DNA from: Streptomyces sp. HUAS YS2
Lineage (GTDB): Bacteria; Actinomycetota; Actinomycetes; Streptomycetales; Streptomycetaceae
Length of the DNA stretch: 64,000 nt
Assembly: GCF_033343995.1 (NCBI RefSeq)
Contig: NZ_CP137573.1
Coordinates: 3,257,001-3,321,000, forward strand
Reading direction: 5' to 3'
A model generated the notes under the pieces. That model saw only the letters and a list, made by a program, of their open reading frames with translations, did no database searches and had not been told where the DNA came from. This document shows positions 7,672 through 16,210 of this stretch, in pieces (within the stretch, counting starts at the first letter, position 1; every line of letters starts with the position of its first letter). Made by a program: the position numbers and the translations under genes.

Positions 7672-9183
7672 GTGAACGACCAGCACCCCCACGCCGGGTA
7701 CGTCGGAGACGACGCCCACATGACCGGCAGCTTCGCCACCGACCCGCTGTTCGGCGCTATGCCGGGCGGCTACGACGCCGGACAGAGCGGCCAGTACGAC
7801 AGCACCCGGTGGACCGGTGGCGGTCAGCAGTGGGACGCCCCCGCGTACGACGCCTACGTCGCGCAACAGCCGGGTGCCCAGCAGTACGACACCACGGGCC
7901 AGTGGGACGCCACCGCCTGGAACCAGGCCCAGGCCGCCCAGCAGCAGACCGGCCAGTGGGACGCCTCGCAGTTCGCCTCCTACGACGCCACCGCCCAGTG
8001 GACGGGTGCCCAGCACTACGACACCGGCGCGTACGACGCCACCGCCTGGAACTACGCGCCGGACGGGACCGCGCACGCGGAGCCGGTCGTCCCGGAGCAG
8101 TACACGCCCGAGCACGACACCGCACCGGGCTACGGCTACGGGTACCAGGACGGCTACAGCACCTACGACGCCGCGCCGGAGCCGCAGGCCGCGCCGCAGG
8201 CCGACATGACGGCCGAGTTCGAGGTGCTGGACTTCGCCACGCCCGAGCCCGTCGCCACGGACGCCCACGACGCGTACGCCGACTATCCGGCCGAGGGTCA
8301 CGACGCGTACGACGACTACGCCGACGCGGACGGCGAGGACGCCTCGCTGCACTCCGCCGAGACCATGATCGCCCCGCGCGTCGAGCTCCCCGAGTCCCGC
8401 GTCGAGGCCCGCCCCGTGCGCCGCGCCTCCGGCGGCAGCCGCGGCCGCCGCCGTACCCCGGCGAAGCGCTCCGCGCTCCTCACCGTCGCCGTCCCCTCGG
8501 CCTGCGTCATGGGCGTCGCCGGCATCGCCGCCGCCTCGGTCAGTGGACTCACCGACGCCGACAAGGCGGACGACACGACCTCGATGGCCGCGGCCGACCC
8601 CTCCTCCGTGAAGCCGGTCGCCGCGAACACCGAGCTCGACACGCAGCTCGCCGCGCTCAGCGCCGACGCCCGCGACTTCGGCGACCGCGCCAGCCGCACC
8701 CAGGAGCGCATCGACCTCAAGGCGCGGCAGGACGCGGAGAAGAAGAAGCGCGAGGAGGAGGCGGCCCGCAAGGAGGCCCTGCGCCCCAAGTTCGTGCTGC
8801 CGGTCAAGCTGCACCAGCTCAGCGCCCGCTACGGCCAGTCCGGCGTCAACTGGATGTCCCTGCACACCGGCATCGACTTCCCGGTCCAGTACGGCACGCC
8901 CGTGATGGCCGCGACCGACGGCACCGTGCGCACCCAGTGGAACAACGCCTACGGCAACATGGCGATCGTGACCACCAAGGACGGCACGGAGACCTGGTAC
9001 TGCCACCTCAGCAGCACCAAGATCCGCTCCGGCAAGGTCAAGGCCGGCGACGTGATCGCGTACTCCGGCAACTCCGGCAACTCCACCGGCCCGCACCTGC
9101 ACTTCGAGGTCCGGCCCGGCGGCGGCTCGGCCATCGACCCGCTGCCCTGGCTGCTGCAGCACGGCCTCAACCCGGTGGGCTGA
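7672..9183 (+). CDS. M23 family metallopeptidase with tyrosine/tryptophan repeat region
   Basis: A 503-residue membrane-anchored LytM-type peptidase, predicted to cleave peptide cross-links in peptidoglycan. Residues about 40-135 form degenerate repeats built on GQWDATAW and QYD units; an acidic region follows to about 240. Next come an arginine-rich segment, one transmembrane helix (about 265-285), a coiled coil (KKKREEEAARKE, about 360) and the M23 domain with zinc ligands in HTGIDF and HLHFE. The topology predicted is a cytoplasmic repeat region and an external peptidase. I start at GTG 7672, after GAGAGAAG; TTG at 7669 is an alternative adding one residue. Confidence 0.88.
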   Translation: MNDQHPHAGYVGDDAHMTGSFATDPLFGAMPGGYDAGQSGQYDSTRWTGGGQQWDAPAYDAYVAQQPGAQQYDTTGQWDATAWNQAQAAQQQTGQWDASQFASYDATAQWTGAQHYDTGAYDATAWNYAPDGTAHAEPVVPEQYTPEHDTAPGYGYGYQDGYSTYDAAPEPQAAPQADMTAEFEVLDFATPEPVATDAHDAYADYPAEGHDAYDDYADADGEDASLHSAETMIAPRVELPESRVEARPVRRASGGSRGRRRTPAKRSALLTVAVPSACVMGVAGIAAASVSGLTDADKADDTTSMAAADPSSVKPVAANTELDTQLAALSADARDFGDRASRTQERIDLKARQDAEKKKREEEAARKEALRPKFVLPVKLHQLSARYGQSGVNWMSLHTGIDFPVQYGTPVMAATDGTVRTQWNNAYGNMAIVTTKDGTETWYCHLSSTKIRSGKVKAGDVIAYSGNSGNSTGPHLHFEVRPGGGSAIDPLPWLLQHGLNPVG

Positions 9184-9208
9184 GCCCCCGGAGCACACAC
9201 CGCGCGTA

Positions 9209-9247
9209 CGAGAAGGGCCCCGGCCACAGCGGCCGGGGCCCTTCTCG
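9209..9247. terminator. Terminator between M23 gene and pcrA
   Basis: A perfect 17-base inverted repeat (9209-9225 and 9231-9247) with loop ACAGC lies between convergent genes and should stop transcription from both sides. Confidence 0.9.
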
Positions 9248-9263
9248 TGTCCGTGCCGAGCGG

Positions 9264-11717
9264 CTACAGCTTCTCGACCGGTGCGTACCGCATCAGCAGC
9301 CGCTTGGGCTTCTCGTCGCCGAAGTCGATCGTCGCCTGCGCGTCCGCGCCCGCGCCGGTCACCGCCATGACCGTGCCCAGGCCGAACTGGTCGTGCGTGA
9401 CGCGGTCGCCGACCTGGAGCGTGACCACCGGCTTCTCGGTCGTCCGGCGGGTCGCGAAGCCCGACGGGCCGGAGCGGGCCCGGGACGAGGAGAGCGAGGA
9501 CGTGATCCCGGCGGTCGGCCCGGCCGGCTTGGACATCGGGCCGGTCCGCTTCCACTCCAGGTACGTCGCCGGGATCTCCTCCAGGAACCGGGAGGCCGGG
9601 TTGTACGAGGGCTGGCCCCAGGCGCTGCGCATGGCCGAGCGGGTCAGGTAGAGCCGCTCGCGGGCGCGCGTGATGCCCACGTACGCCAGCCGGCGCTCCT
9701 CCTCCAGCTCCTTGGTCTGGCCGAGCGCCCGCATGTGCGGGAAGACGCCGTCCTCCATGCCGGTGAGGAAGACCACCGGGAACTCCAGGCCCTTGGCGGT
9801 GTGCAGCGTCATCAGCGTGATGACGCCGGAGCCGTCCTCGTCCTCGTCGGGGATCTGGTCGGAGTCGGCGACGAGCGCGACCTTCTCCAGGAACTCGGCG
9901 AGCGTGCCGGCCCCTTCCTCCTCCCCACGCTCCTGCTCGAACTCCAGGGCCACCGCCGCGAGTTCCTGCAGGTTCTCGATCCGGGTCTCGTCCTGCGGGT
10001 CGGTGGAGGCCTGGAGCTCGGCGAGGTAGCCGGTCCGCTCCAGGACGGCCTCCAGGACGACGGCCGGTCCGGCGCCGGACTCGACGACCGTCCGCAGCTC
10101 CTCCATGAGCGTGTTGAACCGCTTGACGGCGTTCGCCGACCGCGCGGCCATGCCGTACGCCTCGTCGACCCGCTTGAGGGCCTGCGGGAAGGTGATCTTC
10201 TCGCGCAGCGAGAGGGCGTCGATCATCGCCTCGGCGCGCTCGCCGATGCCCCGCTTGGGCACGTTGAGGATGCGGCGCAGCGGGACGTTGTCCTCGGGGT
10301 TGGCGAGGACGCGCAGGTAGGCCAGGACGTCCCGGACCTCCTTGCGCTCGTAGAAGCGCACGCCGCCGACGACCTTGTACGGCAGGCCGACGCGGATGAA
10401 GATCTCCTCGAAGACACGGGACTGCGCGTTGGTCCGGTAGAAGACTGCGACGTCGCCCGCCTTCGCGTCGCCCGCGTCGGTGAGCCGGTCGATCTCGTCG
10501 GCGACGAACTGCGCCTCGTCGTGCTCGGTGTCCGCGACGTAGCCGGTGATCTGCGCGCCCGCGCCCGCGTTGGTCCACAGGTTCTTGGGGCGGCGGGACT
10601 CGTTGCGCTCGATGACCGCGTTGGCGGCGGAGAGGATCGTCTGCGTCGAGCGGTAGTTCTGCTCCAGCAGGATCGTCGTCGCGTCCGGGTAGTCCTCCTC
10701 GAACTGGAGGATGTTGCGGATCGTCGCGCCGCGGAAGGCGTAGATCGACTGGTCCGCGTCACCGACGACGCACAGCTCGGCCGGTGCCAGGTCCTCGTAC
10801 CCCTCGCCGACCAGCTCGCGCACCAGCGTGTACTGGGCGTGGTTGGTGTCCTGGTACTCGTCGACGAGGACGTGGCGGAAGCGGCGGCGGTAGTGCTCGG
10901 CGACGTCCGGGAACGCCTGGAGCAGGTGGACCGTCGTCATGATGATGTCGTCGAAGTCCAGCGCGTTGGCCTCGCGCAGCCGCGCCTGGTACATCCGGTA
11001 CGCCTCGGCGAGGGTCTTCTCGAAGCCGTCGGCGGCCTGGTCGGCGAAGGTCTCCTCGTCGATCAGCTCGTTCTTGAGGTTCGAGATCTTGGCCGTGAAG
11101 GACTTCGGCGGGAACTTCTTCGGGTCCAGGTCCAGGTCGCGGCAGACCAGTGCCATCAGGCGCTTGGAGTCGGCGGCGTCGTAGATCGAGAACGAGGACG
11201 TGAAGCCGAGCTTCTTGCTCTCGCGGCGCAGGATGCGCACGCACGCGCTGTGGAACGTCATGACCCACATCGCGTTGGCGCGCGGGCCGACGAGCTGCTC
11301 GACGCGCTCCTTCATCTCGCCGGCGGCCTTGTTGGTGAAGGTGATCGCCAGTATCTGGCCGGGATGGACGTGCCGGGTGGCCAGGAGGTGGGCGATGCGG
11401 TGGGTGAGCACCCTCGTCTTGCCGGAGCCGGCGCCCGCGACGATGAGCAGCGGGGAGCCGGTGTGGACGACGGCGGCGCGCTGCTGCTCGTTCAGCCCGT
11501 CGAGGAGCGCGGCGGCGTCCACGACCGGGCGCGGGGCGCCGTCGCGGTAATGGGCGTCGCGGGCCGCGGGCACGTCGAAGTGGTCCCCGAAGAGGTCGTG
11601 CGGGACCTCCTCCTGAACCGGGGCGCCGTGCTCGTGGTCCTCGGGCGGGGGCGGGGGCTCCTCCGAGGAGTGGTTCTGGAGGCTCGCCAGGAAGCTGTCG
11701 TCAAAGAGGCTGCTCAT
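9264..11717 (-). CDS. pcrA: ATP-dependent DNA helicase PcrA (UvrD/Rep family)
   Basis: This 817-residue superfamily 1A helicase moves 3' to 5' on single-stranded DNA and acts in replication restart and nucleotide excision repair. After an acidic tail of about 70 residues the Q-motif LNEQQRAAV is followed by Walker A GAGSGKT, Walker B DEYQDTN, and later motifs TLHTAKGLEFP and YVGITRARERLYL. The C-terminus ends in a basic RNA-polymerase/DNA-binding type segment (VGDRVTHDQFGLGTV, Tudor-like), as in PcrA proteins. The ATG at 11717 gives the usual length. A consensus damage-type promoter lies immediately upstream, which fits a repair helicase. Confidence 0.95.
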   Translation of the reverse strand: MSSLFDDSFLASLQNHSSEEPPPPPEDHEHGAPVQEEVPHDLFGDHFDVPAARDAHYRDGAPRPVVDAAALLDGLNEQQRAAVVHTGSPLLIVAGAGSGKTRVLTHRIAHLLATRHVHPGQILAITFTNKAAGEMKERVEQLVGPRANAMWVMTFHSACVRILRRESKKLGFTSSFSIYDAADSKRLMALVCRDLDLDPKKFPPKSFTAKISNLKNELIDEETFADQAADGFEKTLAEAYRMYQARLREANALDFDDIIMTTVHLLQAFPDVAEHYRRRFRHVLVDEYQDTNHAQYTLVRELVGEGYEDLAPAELCVVGDADQSIYAFRGATIRNILQFEEDYPDATTILLEQNYRSTQTILSAANAVIERNESRRPKNLWTNAGAGAQITGYVADTEHDEAQFVADEIDRLTDAGDAKAGDVAVFYRTNAQSRVFEEIFIRVGLPYKVVGGVRFYERKEVRDVLAYLRVLANPEDNVPLRRILNVPKRGIGERAEAMIDALSLREKITFPQALKRVDEAYGMAARSANAVKRFNTLMEELRTVVESGAGPAVVLEAVLERTGYLAELQASTDPQDETRIENLQELAAVALEFEQERGEEEGAGTLAEFLEKVALVADSDQIPDEDEDGSGVITLMTLHTAKGLEFPVVFLTGMEDGVFPHMRALGQTKELEEERRLAYVGITRARERLYLTRSAMRSAWGQPSYNPASRFLEEIPATYLEWKRTGPMSKPAGPTAGITSSLSSSRARSGPSGFATRRTTEKPVVTLQVGDRVTHDQFGLGTVMAVTGAGADAQATIDFGDEKPKRLLMRYAPVEKL

Positions 11718-11726
11718 CGCTCAACG

Positions 11727-11749
11727 AGTCTAGGCCGCCGCACCGACAA
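11727..11749 (-). promoter_or_regulatory. RecA-NDp/PafBC-type promoter of pcrA
   Basis: On the minus strand TTGTCGGTG, eight bases and TAGACT form an exact TTGTCRGTG-N8-TAnnnT element. The -10 ends nine bases before the ATG, so the leader is almost absent. Finding this element before a repair gene supports the reading of the sites at 2760-2842. Confidence 0.7.
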
Positions 11750-11965
11750 CCCGCCCCGCCTTCCGGCAGGGAGCGGGGACCAGCACGTCACCGGCGACAT
11801 ACGGAGGGTGACAGTCCGCATCAGGTCACGAAAATGTATCGGACATAACGCCCGGCAACCTTCCCAGGGGCACCGGGACTTGGCTAGCGTGCACGCCCAA
11901 CAGCCCGCGCCCCGCGTTTCTCCACCGGGGCTCCTCCGTTCCCCCACGGGAAGGAGATGCCGGCC

Positions 11966-13123
11966 TTGGCATCCCACCGCAAGCCGCGCAGCACCCGCCC
12001 GCATTCTCCGGCCGTCGGCGTCACGACGGCCGCGCTCGCGTCGGTCACCCTGCTCTCCACGCAGAGCGCCGAGGCCGCGCCCGCGGCGCCGCCGAAGCCG
12101 ACGGTGGAGGAGGTGCAGAAGAAGGTCGACGACCTCTACCGGCAGGCCGGCACGGCGACGCAGGAGTACAACCGCGCCAAGGAGAGCACGGACAAGCAGC
12201 GCCGCAAGGTGCAGACGATGCTCGACGAGGCCGCGGAGCGCACCGAGTCGATCAACGAGACCCGGCGGGCGCTGGGCGCCTACGCCGCGGCCCAGTACCG
12301 GACCGGCGCGGTGAGCCCGACCGCCGCGCTGATCTTCGCGGACAGCCCGCAGGCGTACTTCGACCAGACGCAGCTGATGAACCGCATGACCGCCCGGCAG
12401 CGCGGGGCGGTCGCCGAGTACGAGGGCGAGCGGGCCGCGGCGGCGAAGCAGCGCGCCGAGGCGACGAAGAGCCTGGCGACGCTCACCGAGTCGCAGAAGG
12501 CCCTGCAGAAGAGCAAGAAGGCGGTCCAGGACAAGCTGGCCGAGGCCCGGGGCCTGCTGTCGCGGCTGACCGCCGAGGAGAAGGCCCGGCTCGCCGAGCT
12601 GGAGCGCAAGCGCGCCGCCGAGGCCCGCCGCAAGGCCGAGGAGCAGGCCCGCGCGGAGGCCGCGGAGGCCGAGCGGCTCCGCCAGGAGCAGGCCGCGCGG
12701 GAGCGGCAGCAGGAGACGCAGCAGCCGACGACGCCCACCCCGGAGCCGCCGACGAGCGGCGGCGACACGTACGCGGCGAAGGCGGCGAAGGTCCTGGACT
12801 TCGCCCGCGCGCAGATCGGCAAGCCCTACGTGTGGGGCGCCACCGGCCCCAGCTCGTACGACTGCTCCGGCCTGACCCAGGCCGCCTGGAAGGCGGCCGG
12901 CGTGGACCTGCCGCGCACCACCTGGGACCAGGTGAAGGTGGGCACCCGGGTCGCCACGGGCGACCTGCTCCCCGGCGACCTGGTCTTCTTCTACGACGAC
13001 ATCAGCCACGTCGGCATCTACATCGGCGGCGGCAAGATGATCCACGCCCCGAAGCCGGGCGCGTTCGTCCGCGAGGAGTCGATCTACTACATGCCGATCT
13101 ACGGCAGCGTCCGCCCGGCGTAG
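11966..13123 (+). CDS. NlpC/P60 (C40) peptidoglycan endopeptidase with coiled coil
   Basis: A secreted, 385-residue cell-wall hydrolase. It has a basic N-terminus with a signal peptide ending near AEAAPA, a long coiled coil (about 45-265), a Pro/Thr linker and an NlpC/P60 domain. The catalytic Cys is in SYDCSGLTQAAW and the His in ISHVGIYIG. The start is the TTG at 11966: it lies nine bases after AAGGAG (11951-11956) and gives MASHRKPRS, matching the MAAHRKPKQ start of the paralogue at 13898. The ATG at 11957 abuts the ribosome site and is unlikely. This is the RipA/SCO-type hydrolase family that cleaves D-Glu-diaminopimelate stem peptides. Confidence 0.9.
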   Translation: MASHRKPRSTRPHSPAVGVTTAALASVTLLSTQSAEAAPAAPPKPTVEEVQKKVDDLYRQAGTATQEYNRAKESTDKQRRKVQTMLDEAAERTESINETRRALGAYAAAQYRTGAVSPTAALIFADSPQAYFDQTQLMNRMTARQRGAVAEYEGERAAAAKQRAEATKSLATLTESQKALQKSKKAVQDKLAEARGLLSRLTAEEKARLAELERKRAAEARRKAEEQARAEAAEAERLRQEQAARERQQETQQPTTPTPEPPTSGGDTYAAKAAKVLDFARAQIGKPYVWGATGPSSYDCSGLTQAAWKAAGVDLPRTTWDQVKVGTRVATGDLLPGDLVFFYDDISHVGIYIGGGKMIHAPKPGAFVREESIYYMPIYGSVRPA

Positions 13124-13180
13124 CGGCCGATCCCGGCCGGGTGGGGCGGGTCAAGGTCCCGGCCGGATCAGGTCCAGAGC

Positions 13181-13380
13181 GTCGCGATGCTGCACCTTCC
13201 CGGGGACAACCCCCGGACCCCCGGCCGAATCACGTCCAGAGCGTCGCGATGCTGCACCTTCCCGGGGACAACCCCCGGACCCCCGGCCGAATCACGTCCA
13301 GAGCGTCGCGATGCTGCACCTTCCCGGGGACAACCCCCGGACCCCCGGCCGAATCACGTCCAGAGCGTCGCGATGAAGAT
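13181..13380. repeat. Tandem 62-bp repeat, three copies plus a partial fourth
   Basis: The unit starting GTCGCGATGCTGCACC occurs at 13181, 13243 and 13305 at exactly 62-bp spacing; a fourth start at 13367 diverges after 11 bases into the coding sequence. Each unit contains, on the minus strand, the last codons (IATLWT) and stop of the membrane-protein gene at 13354 plus the GC-rich hairpin CCGGGG-ACAAC-CCCGG. The gene end and its terminator are therefore triplicated. Confidence 0.9.
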
Positions 13381-13707
13381 GTTGGCGGTCGTGAGGGCGC
13401 CGACCGCGATGAAGGGGCCCTTGTCCACGGACTCCTCGTCGCGCTTGACGTAGACCAGGCCGAGGACGGCGACCAGGATCGCCAGCTTGATGATGATCTT
13501 CAGGTTGTTGACCGGCTGGTCGTCGGCCTGGTTCAGGCCGACCAGGATCACACCGGTGACCAGCATGGTCAGCGCGCCGTGCAGCATGCCCGGGACGAAG
13601 CGCGCCGTTCCCGCGCCCATCGCCTTCATCTGGGTGAGGAACCCGCCCAGCAGGGAGGCGATGCCGATGATGTGCAGGGCCACGAAGACATTGATGAGTA
13701 CGTCCAT
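13354..13707 (-). CDS. Small integral membrane protein
   Basis: A 117-residue protein with four predicted transmembrane helices: VFVALHIIGIASLLGGFL, MLHGALTMLVTGVILVGL, IIIKLAILVAVLGLVYV and a C-terminal hydrophobic segment. The acidic loop NQADDQPVN sits between helices two and three. No function is known to me. The ATG at 13707 has little ribosome site; a TAGGCT hexamer ends seven bases upstream, so the message may be leaderless. The gene lies between two NlpC/P60 hydrolase genes of opposite strand, which may only be proximity. The final six codons are inside the repeat described at 13181. Confidence 0.75.
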   Translation of the reverse strand: MDVLINVFVALHIIGIASLLGGFLTQMKAMGAGTARFVPGMLHGALTMLVTGVILVGLNQADDQPVNNLKIIIKLAILVAVLGLVYVKRDEESVDKGPFIAVGALTTANIFIATLWT

Positions 13708-13897
13708 GGCCCGGAGCCTATCCGGGCATTTGCGCGGCCCGTACGGCACCCGGAACGTTCCCGAACGGTCCCGTGCCGACATCCGCAACCAATAGCGGTC
13801 ATCTCCCCGTTCGTCCGTGTCCCCCAGGTTTAGCGTCCATCGCAGCCGGGAGCCGAGCAGCGAACTCCCCCGCAGGGAAAGGATGTGACCCGCCCTC

Positions 13898-14962
13898 GTG
13901 GCAGCACACCGAAAGCCCAAGCAGCGCCCCCTCGGCGGCTCCGCCGCCCGCACCGCCGCCACGCTGGCCCTCGCCGGCGCGGCGACCGCGACCGCCTTCG
14001 AGGGCGCGGGGCACGCCGACCCCCGCCTCACGCCCGCCCAGGTCAAGGCGAAGGTGGACCGGCTGTACCGGGAGGCCGAGGAGGCCACGGAGCGGTACAA
14101 CGGCGCGAAGGAGAGGGCCGACGAGGCCCGTACGGCGCTCGACGGCCTGCGCGACGAGTCCGCCCGGCGGACCGCCCGGCTCAACGAGGCGCGTACGGCG
14201 CTCGGTTCCGCCGCCACCGCGCAGTACCGCTCCGGCGGGCTCGACCCGGCTGTGCAGCTCGCGCTCACCTCGGACCCGGACCAGTACCTGGAGCGGGCCG
14301 CGCTCGCCGACCGGGCCGGCGAGCGGCAGGCCGTCACCATCGCGTCGGTACGGCGCGAACTCGCCGAGATCGGACGACTGCGCGCCGAGTCGACGGGGAA
14401 GCTGGCGGACCTCAGGAGCAGCGAGGCCGCGCTGAAGCGCCACAAGACGACGGTGCAGGACAAGCTCGCCGACGCGCGGGCCCTGCTGGCCCGCCTCACC
14501 GCAGAGCAGCGCCGGGCGTACGAGGCGCAGGGCGCCGGGCGCCAGGACGGGGCGGCCCCGGCCGGGACGCGGGCCGACCGCGCACAGGCCCGCGGCCCGG
14601 TGAGCGCGCCCAACCCGCGGGCGGCGCAGGCCGTGGCGTTCGCGTACGGGGCGATCGGCAAGCCGTACGTGTGGGGTGCGACGGGGCCGAACGCGTACGA
14701 CTGCTCGGGGCTGACGCAGGCCGCCTGGCGCTCCGCGGGCGTCTCGCTGCCGCGCACCACGTACACGCAGATCAACGCCGGGCAGCGGGTCTCGCGCTCC
14801 GAACTGGCCCCGGGCGACCTGGTGTTCTTCTACTCGGGCATCAGCCACGTCGGGCTCTACATCGGCGGCGGACAGATGATCCACGCGCCCCGGCCGGGCG
14901 CGCCGGTGCGGATCGCGCCGATCGACGAGATGCCGTTCGCCGGGGCGACCCGGGTGGGCTGA
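13898..14962 (+). CDS. NlpC/P60 (C40) peptidoglycan endopeptidase
   Basis: A 354-residue paralogue of the hydrolase at 11966, with the same order: basic start MAAHRKPKQRP, signal peptide, coiled coil (about 45-215), short linker and NlpC/P60 domain. Catalytic Cys is in AYDCSGLTQAAW and His in ISHVGLYIG. The GTG at 13898 is chosen because the N-terminal sequence matches the paralogue, although AAAGGA lies about 14 bases upstream, rather far. Predicted to be exported and to cut peptidoglycan stem peptides; the coiled coil probably controls activity, as in RipA/RipC-type enzymes. Confidence 0.88.
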   Translation: MAAHRKPKQRPLGGSAARTAATLALAGAATATAFEGAGHADPRLTPAQVKAKVDRLYREAEEATERYNGAKERADEARTALDGLRDESARRTARLNEARTALGSAATAQYRSGGLDPAVQLALTSDPDQYLERAALADRAGERQAVTIASVRRELAEIGRLRAESTGKLADLRSSEAALKRHKTTVQDKLADARALLARLTAEQRRAYEAQGAGRQDGAAPAGTRADRAQARGPVSAPNPRAAQAVAFAYGAIGKPYVWGATGPNAYDCSGLTQAAWRSAGVSLPRTTYTQINAGQRVSRSELAPGDLVFFYSGISHVGLYIGGGQMIHAPRPGAPVRIAPIDEMPFAGATRVG

Positions 14963-14998
14963 GGGCCGGCCCGAACGGGGACCACGGGGCTACGGGGA

Positions 14999-15045
14999 TT
15001 GACATGGATAGCGGCACTCTCCACTATGGATAGTGCCGCTAGCCA
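14999..15045 (+). promoter_or_regulatory. Promoter with two tandem 19-bp palindromic operators
   Basis: TTGACA (14999-15004) is followed by two imperfect 19-base palindromes starting TGGATAG, at 15005-15023 and 15027-15045, with centres 22 bp apart (two helical turns). The two also form a larger inverted repeat, TAGCGGCACT with AGTGCCGCTA. This arrangement is typical of TetR-family repressor sites covering a promoter. The gene controlled is the DUF3291 gene at 15076. Confidence 0.6.
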
Positions 15046-15075
15046 ATAAGCGCGACGCCGGAAGAGGTACGTGTC

Positions 15076-15477
15076 ATGCCCACGCTCCCCTGGACCACCC
15101 CGAACCCGCCCAGCCCCAGCACCACCCACGCGTACGTGATGGCCTCGCGCTTCGAGGTCCGCTCGCTGAAGGACGTACCGCGGTTCTTCCTCAAGTCCCT
15201 GGCCGCCTGGCGCCAGGTCCGCACCGCGCCCGGAGCCCTCGGCGCCTCGCTGGTCGCGCGACCGCTGCGGCGCACCTTCCTGACCCTCTCGGCCTGGGAG
15301 GACCGCGACGCCCTCTACGCGTACGCGCGCGCCGAGCCGCACCGGAGCATCATGACCGGGCTCCGCTCCACCATGCGCGACTCGACGTTCACCTTCTGGG
15401 AGGCGCCCGTCGAGCAGCTCCCGATCAGCTGGGACGACGCCCACCGCCGCCTCGACGCGGCGCAGACGTCGAGCTGA
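15076..15477 (+). CDS. DUF3291 domain-containing protein
   Basis: A 133-residue protein of the dimeric alpha/beta barrel type related to DUF3291 and monooxygenase-like families. It reads MASRFEVRSLKDVPRFFLKS, then a central LGASLVARPLRRTFLTLSAW strand region and a DALYAYARAEPHRSIM helix. Such proteins bind small hydrophobic molecules or haem; no catalytic residues can be assigned. The start at 15076 follows GGAAGAGG. The promoter region carries two palindromic operators, so expression is probably induced by a ligand of an unlinked repressor. Confidence 0.75.
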   Translation: MPTLPWTTPNPPSPSTTHAYVMASRFEVRSLKDVPRFFLKSLAAWRQVRTAPGALGASLVARPLRRTFLTLSAWEDRDALYAYARAEPHRSIMTGLRSTMRDSTFTFWEAPVEQLPISWDDAHRRLDAAQTSS

Positions 15478-15499
15478 CGCGGCTTCGGGCCCGACGGCG

Positions 15500-16210
15500 T
15501 CAGACCAGCCGGCGCGCCGTCGCCCAGCGGGTCAGCTCGTGCCGGTTGGAGAGCTGGAGCTTGCGCAGCACCGCCGAGACGTGCGACTCGACCGTCTTCA
15601 CCGAGATGAAGAGCTGCTTGGCGATCTCCTTGTACGCGTAGCCGCGGGCGATCAGCCGCAGCACCTCGCGCTCCCGCTGGGTCAGCCGGTCCAGGTCCTC
15701 GTCCACCGGCGGCGCGTCCGTCGACGCGAACGCGTCCAGGACGAAGCCGGCGAGCCGCGGCGAGAACACCGCGTCGCCCTCCTGCACCCGGAAGACCGAG
15801 GCGACCAGGTCCGTCCCGGTGATCGTCTTGGTCACATAGCCGCGGGCGCCCCCGCGGATCACGCCGATCACGTCCTCGGCCGCGTCCGACACGGACAGCG
15901 CGAGGAAGCGGACCGGGTTCTCGGCCGCCCCCATCAGGTTCGCGCAGCGCCGCAGCACCTCGACCCCGCCGCCGCCGGGCAGGTGCACGTCGAGCAGCAC
16001 CACCTCCGGGCGGGTCGCGGTGATCACCGTGACCGCCTGGTCGACGTCGGCGGCCTCGCCGACCACCTCGACGCCCGTCTCCTCGGTCCGCCCGATCTCG
16101 GCCTGCACGCCGGCCCGGAACATCCGGTGGTCGTCGACCAGCACGACCCGTACGCGACGCGCCTGAGAGCCCGCGTCCCCGCCCGCGCCCCCGGTGGTCT
16201 CCTCGGTCAT
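15500..16210 (-). CDS. LuxR-type (NarL family) response regulator
   Basis: A 236-residue response regulator. The receiver domain (about 20-145) has acidic pocket VDDH (26-29), phospho-acceptor D74 in LLDVHLPGG and Lys in GYVTKTITG. The C-terminal LuxR helix-turn-helix (LTQREREVLRLIARG and KTVESHVSAVLRKL) binds DNA. It overlaps the end of the PspC-histidine kinase gene by four bases (ATGA), so the two form a coupled two-component pair resembling LiaRS/VraSR-type envelope-stress systems. Confidence 0.93.
   Translation of the reverse strand: MTEETTGGAGGDAGSQARRVRVVLVDDHRMFRAGVQAEIGRTEETGVEVVGEAADVDQAVTVITATRPEVVLLDVHLPGGGGVEVLRRCANLMGAAENPVRFLALSVSDAAEDVIGVIRGGARGYVTKTITGTDLVASVFRVQEGDAVFSPRLAGFVLDAFASTDAPPVDEDLDRLTQREREVLRLIARGYAYKEIAKQLFISVKTVESHVSAVLRKLQLSNRHELTRWATARRLV

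Noticed and set aside
11760..11965. c-di-AMP (ydaO) riboswitch before the NlpC/P60 gene
   Set aside because: Such riboswitches precede some Streptomyces wall-hydrolase genes, but I could not find the conserved core sequences here or before 7672 and 13898.
7524..12314. A very long plus-strand open frame (about 1600 codons) across pcrA
   Set aside because: It is the antisense of pcrA and flanking genes. Its translation is Arg/Gly/Asp/Leu-biased without domains, an artefact of high GC content.
13181..13380. CRISPR-like array
   Set aside because: Units are contiguous 62-bp copies without variable spacers, and contain the end of a gene.
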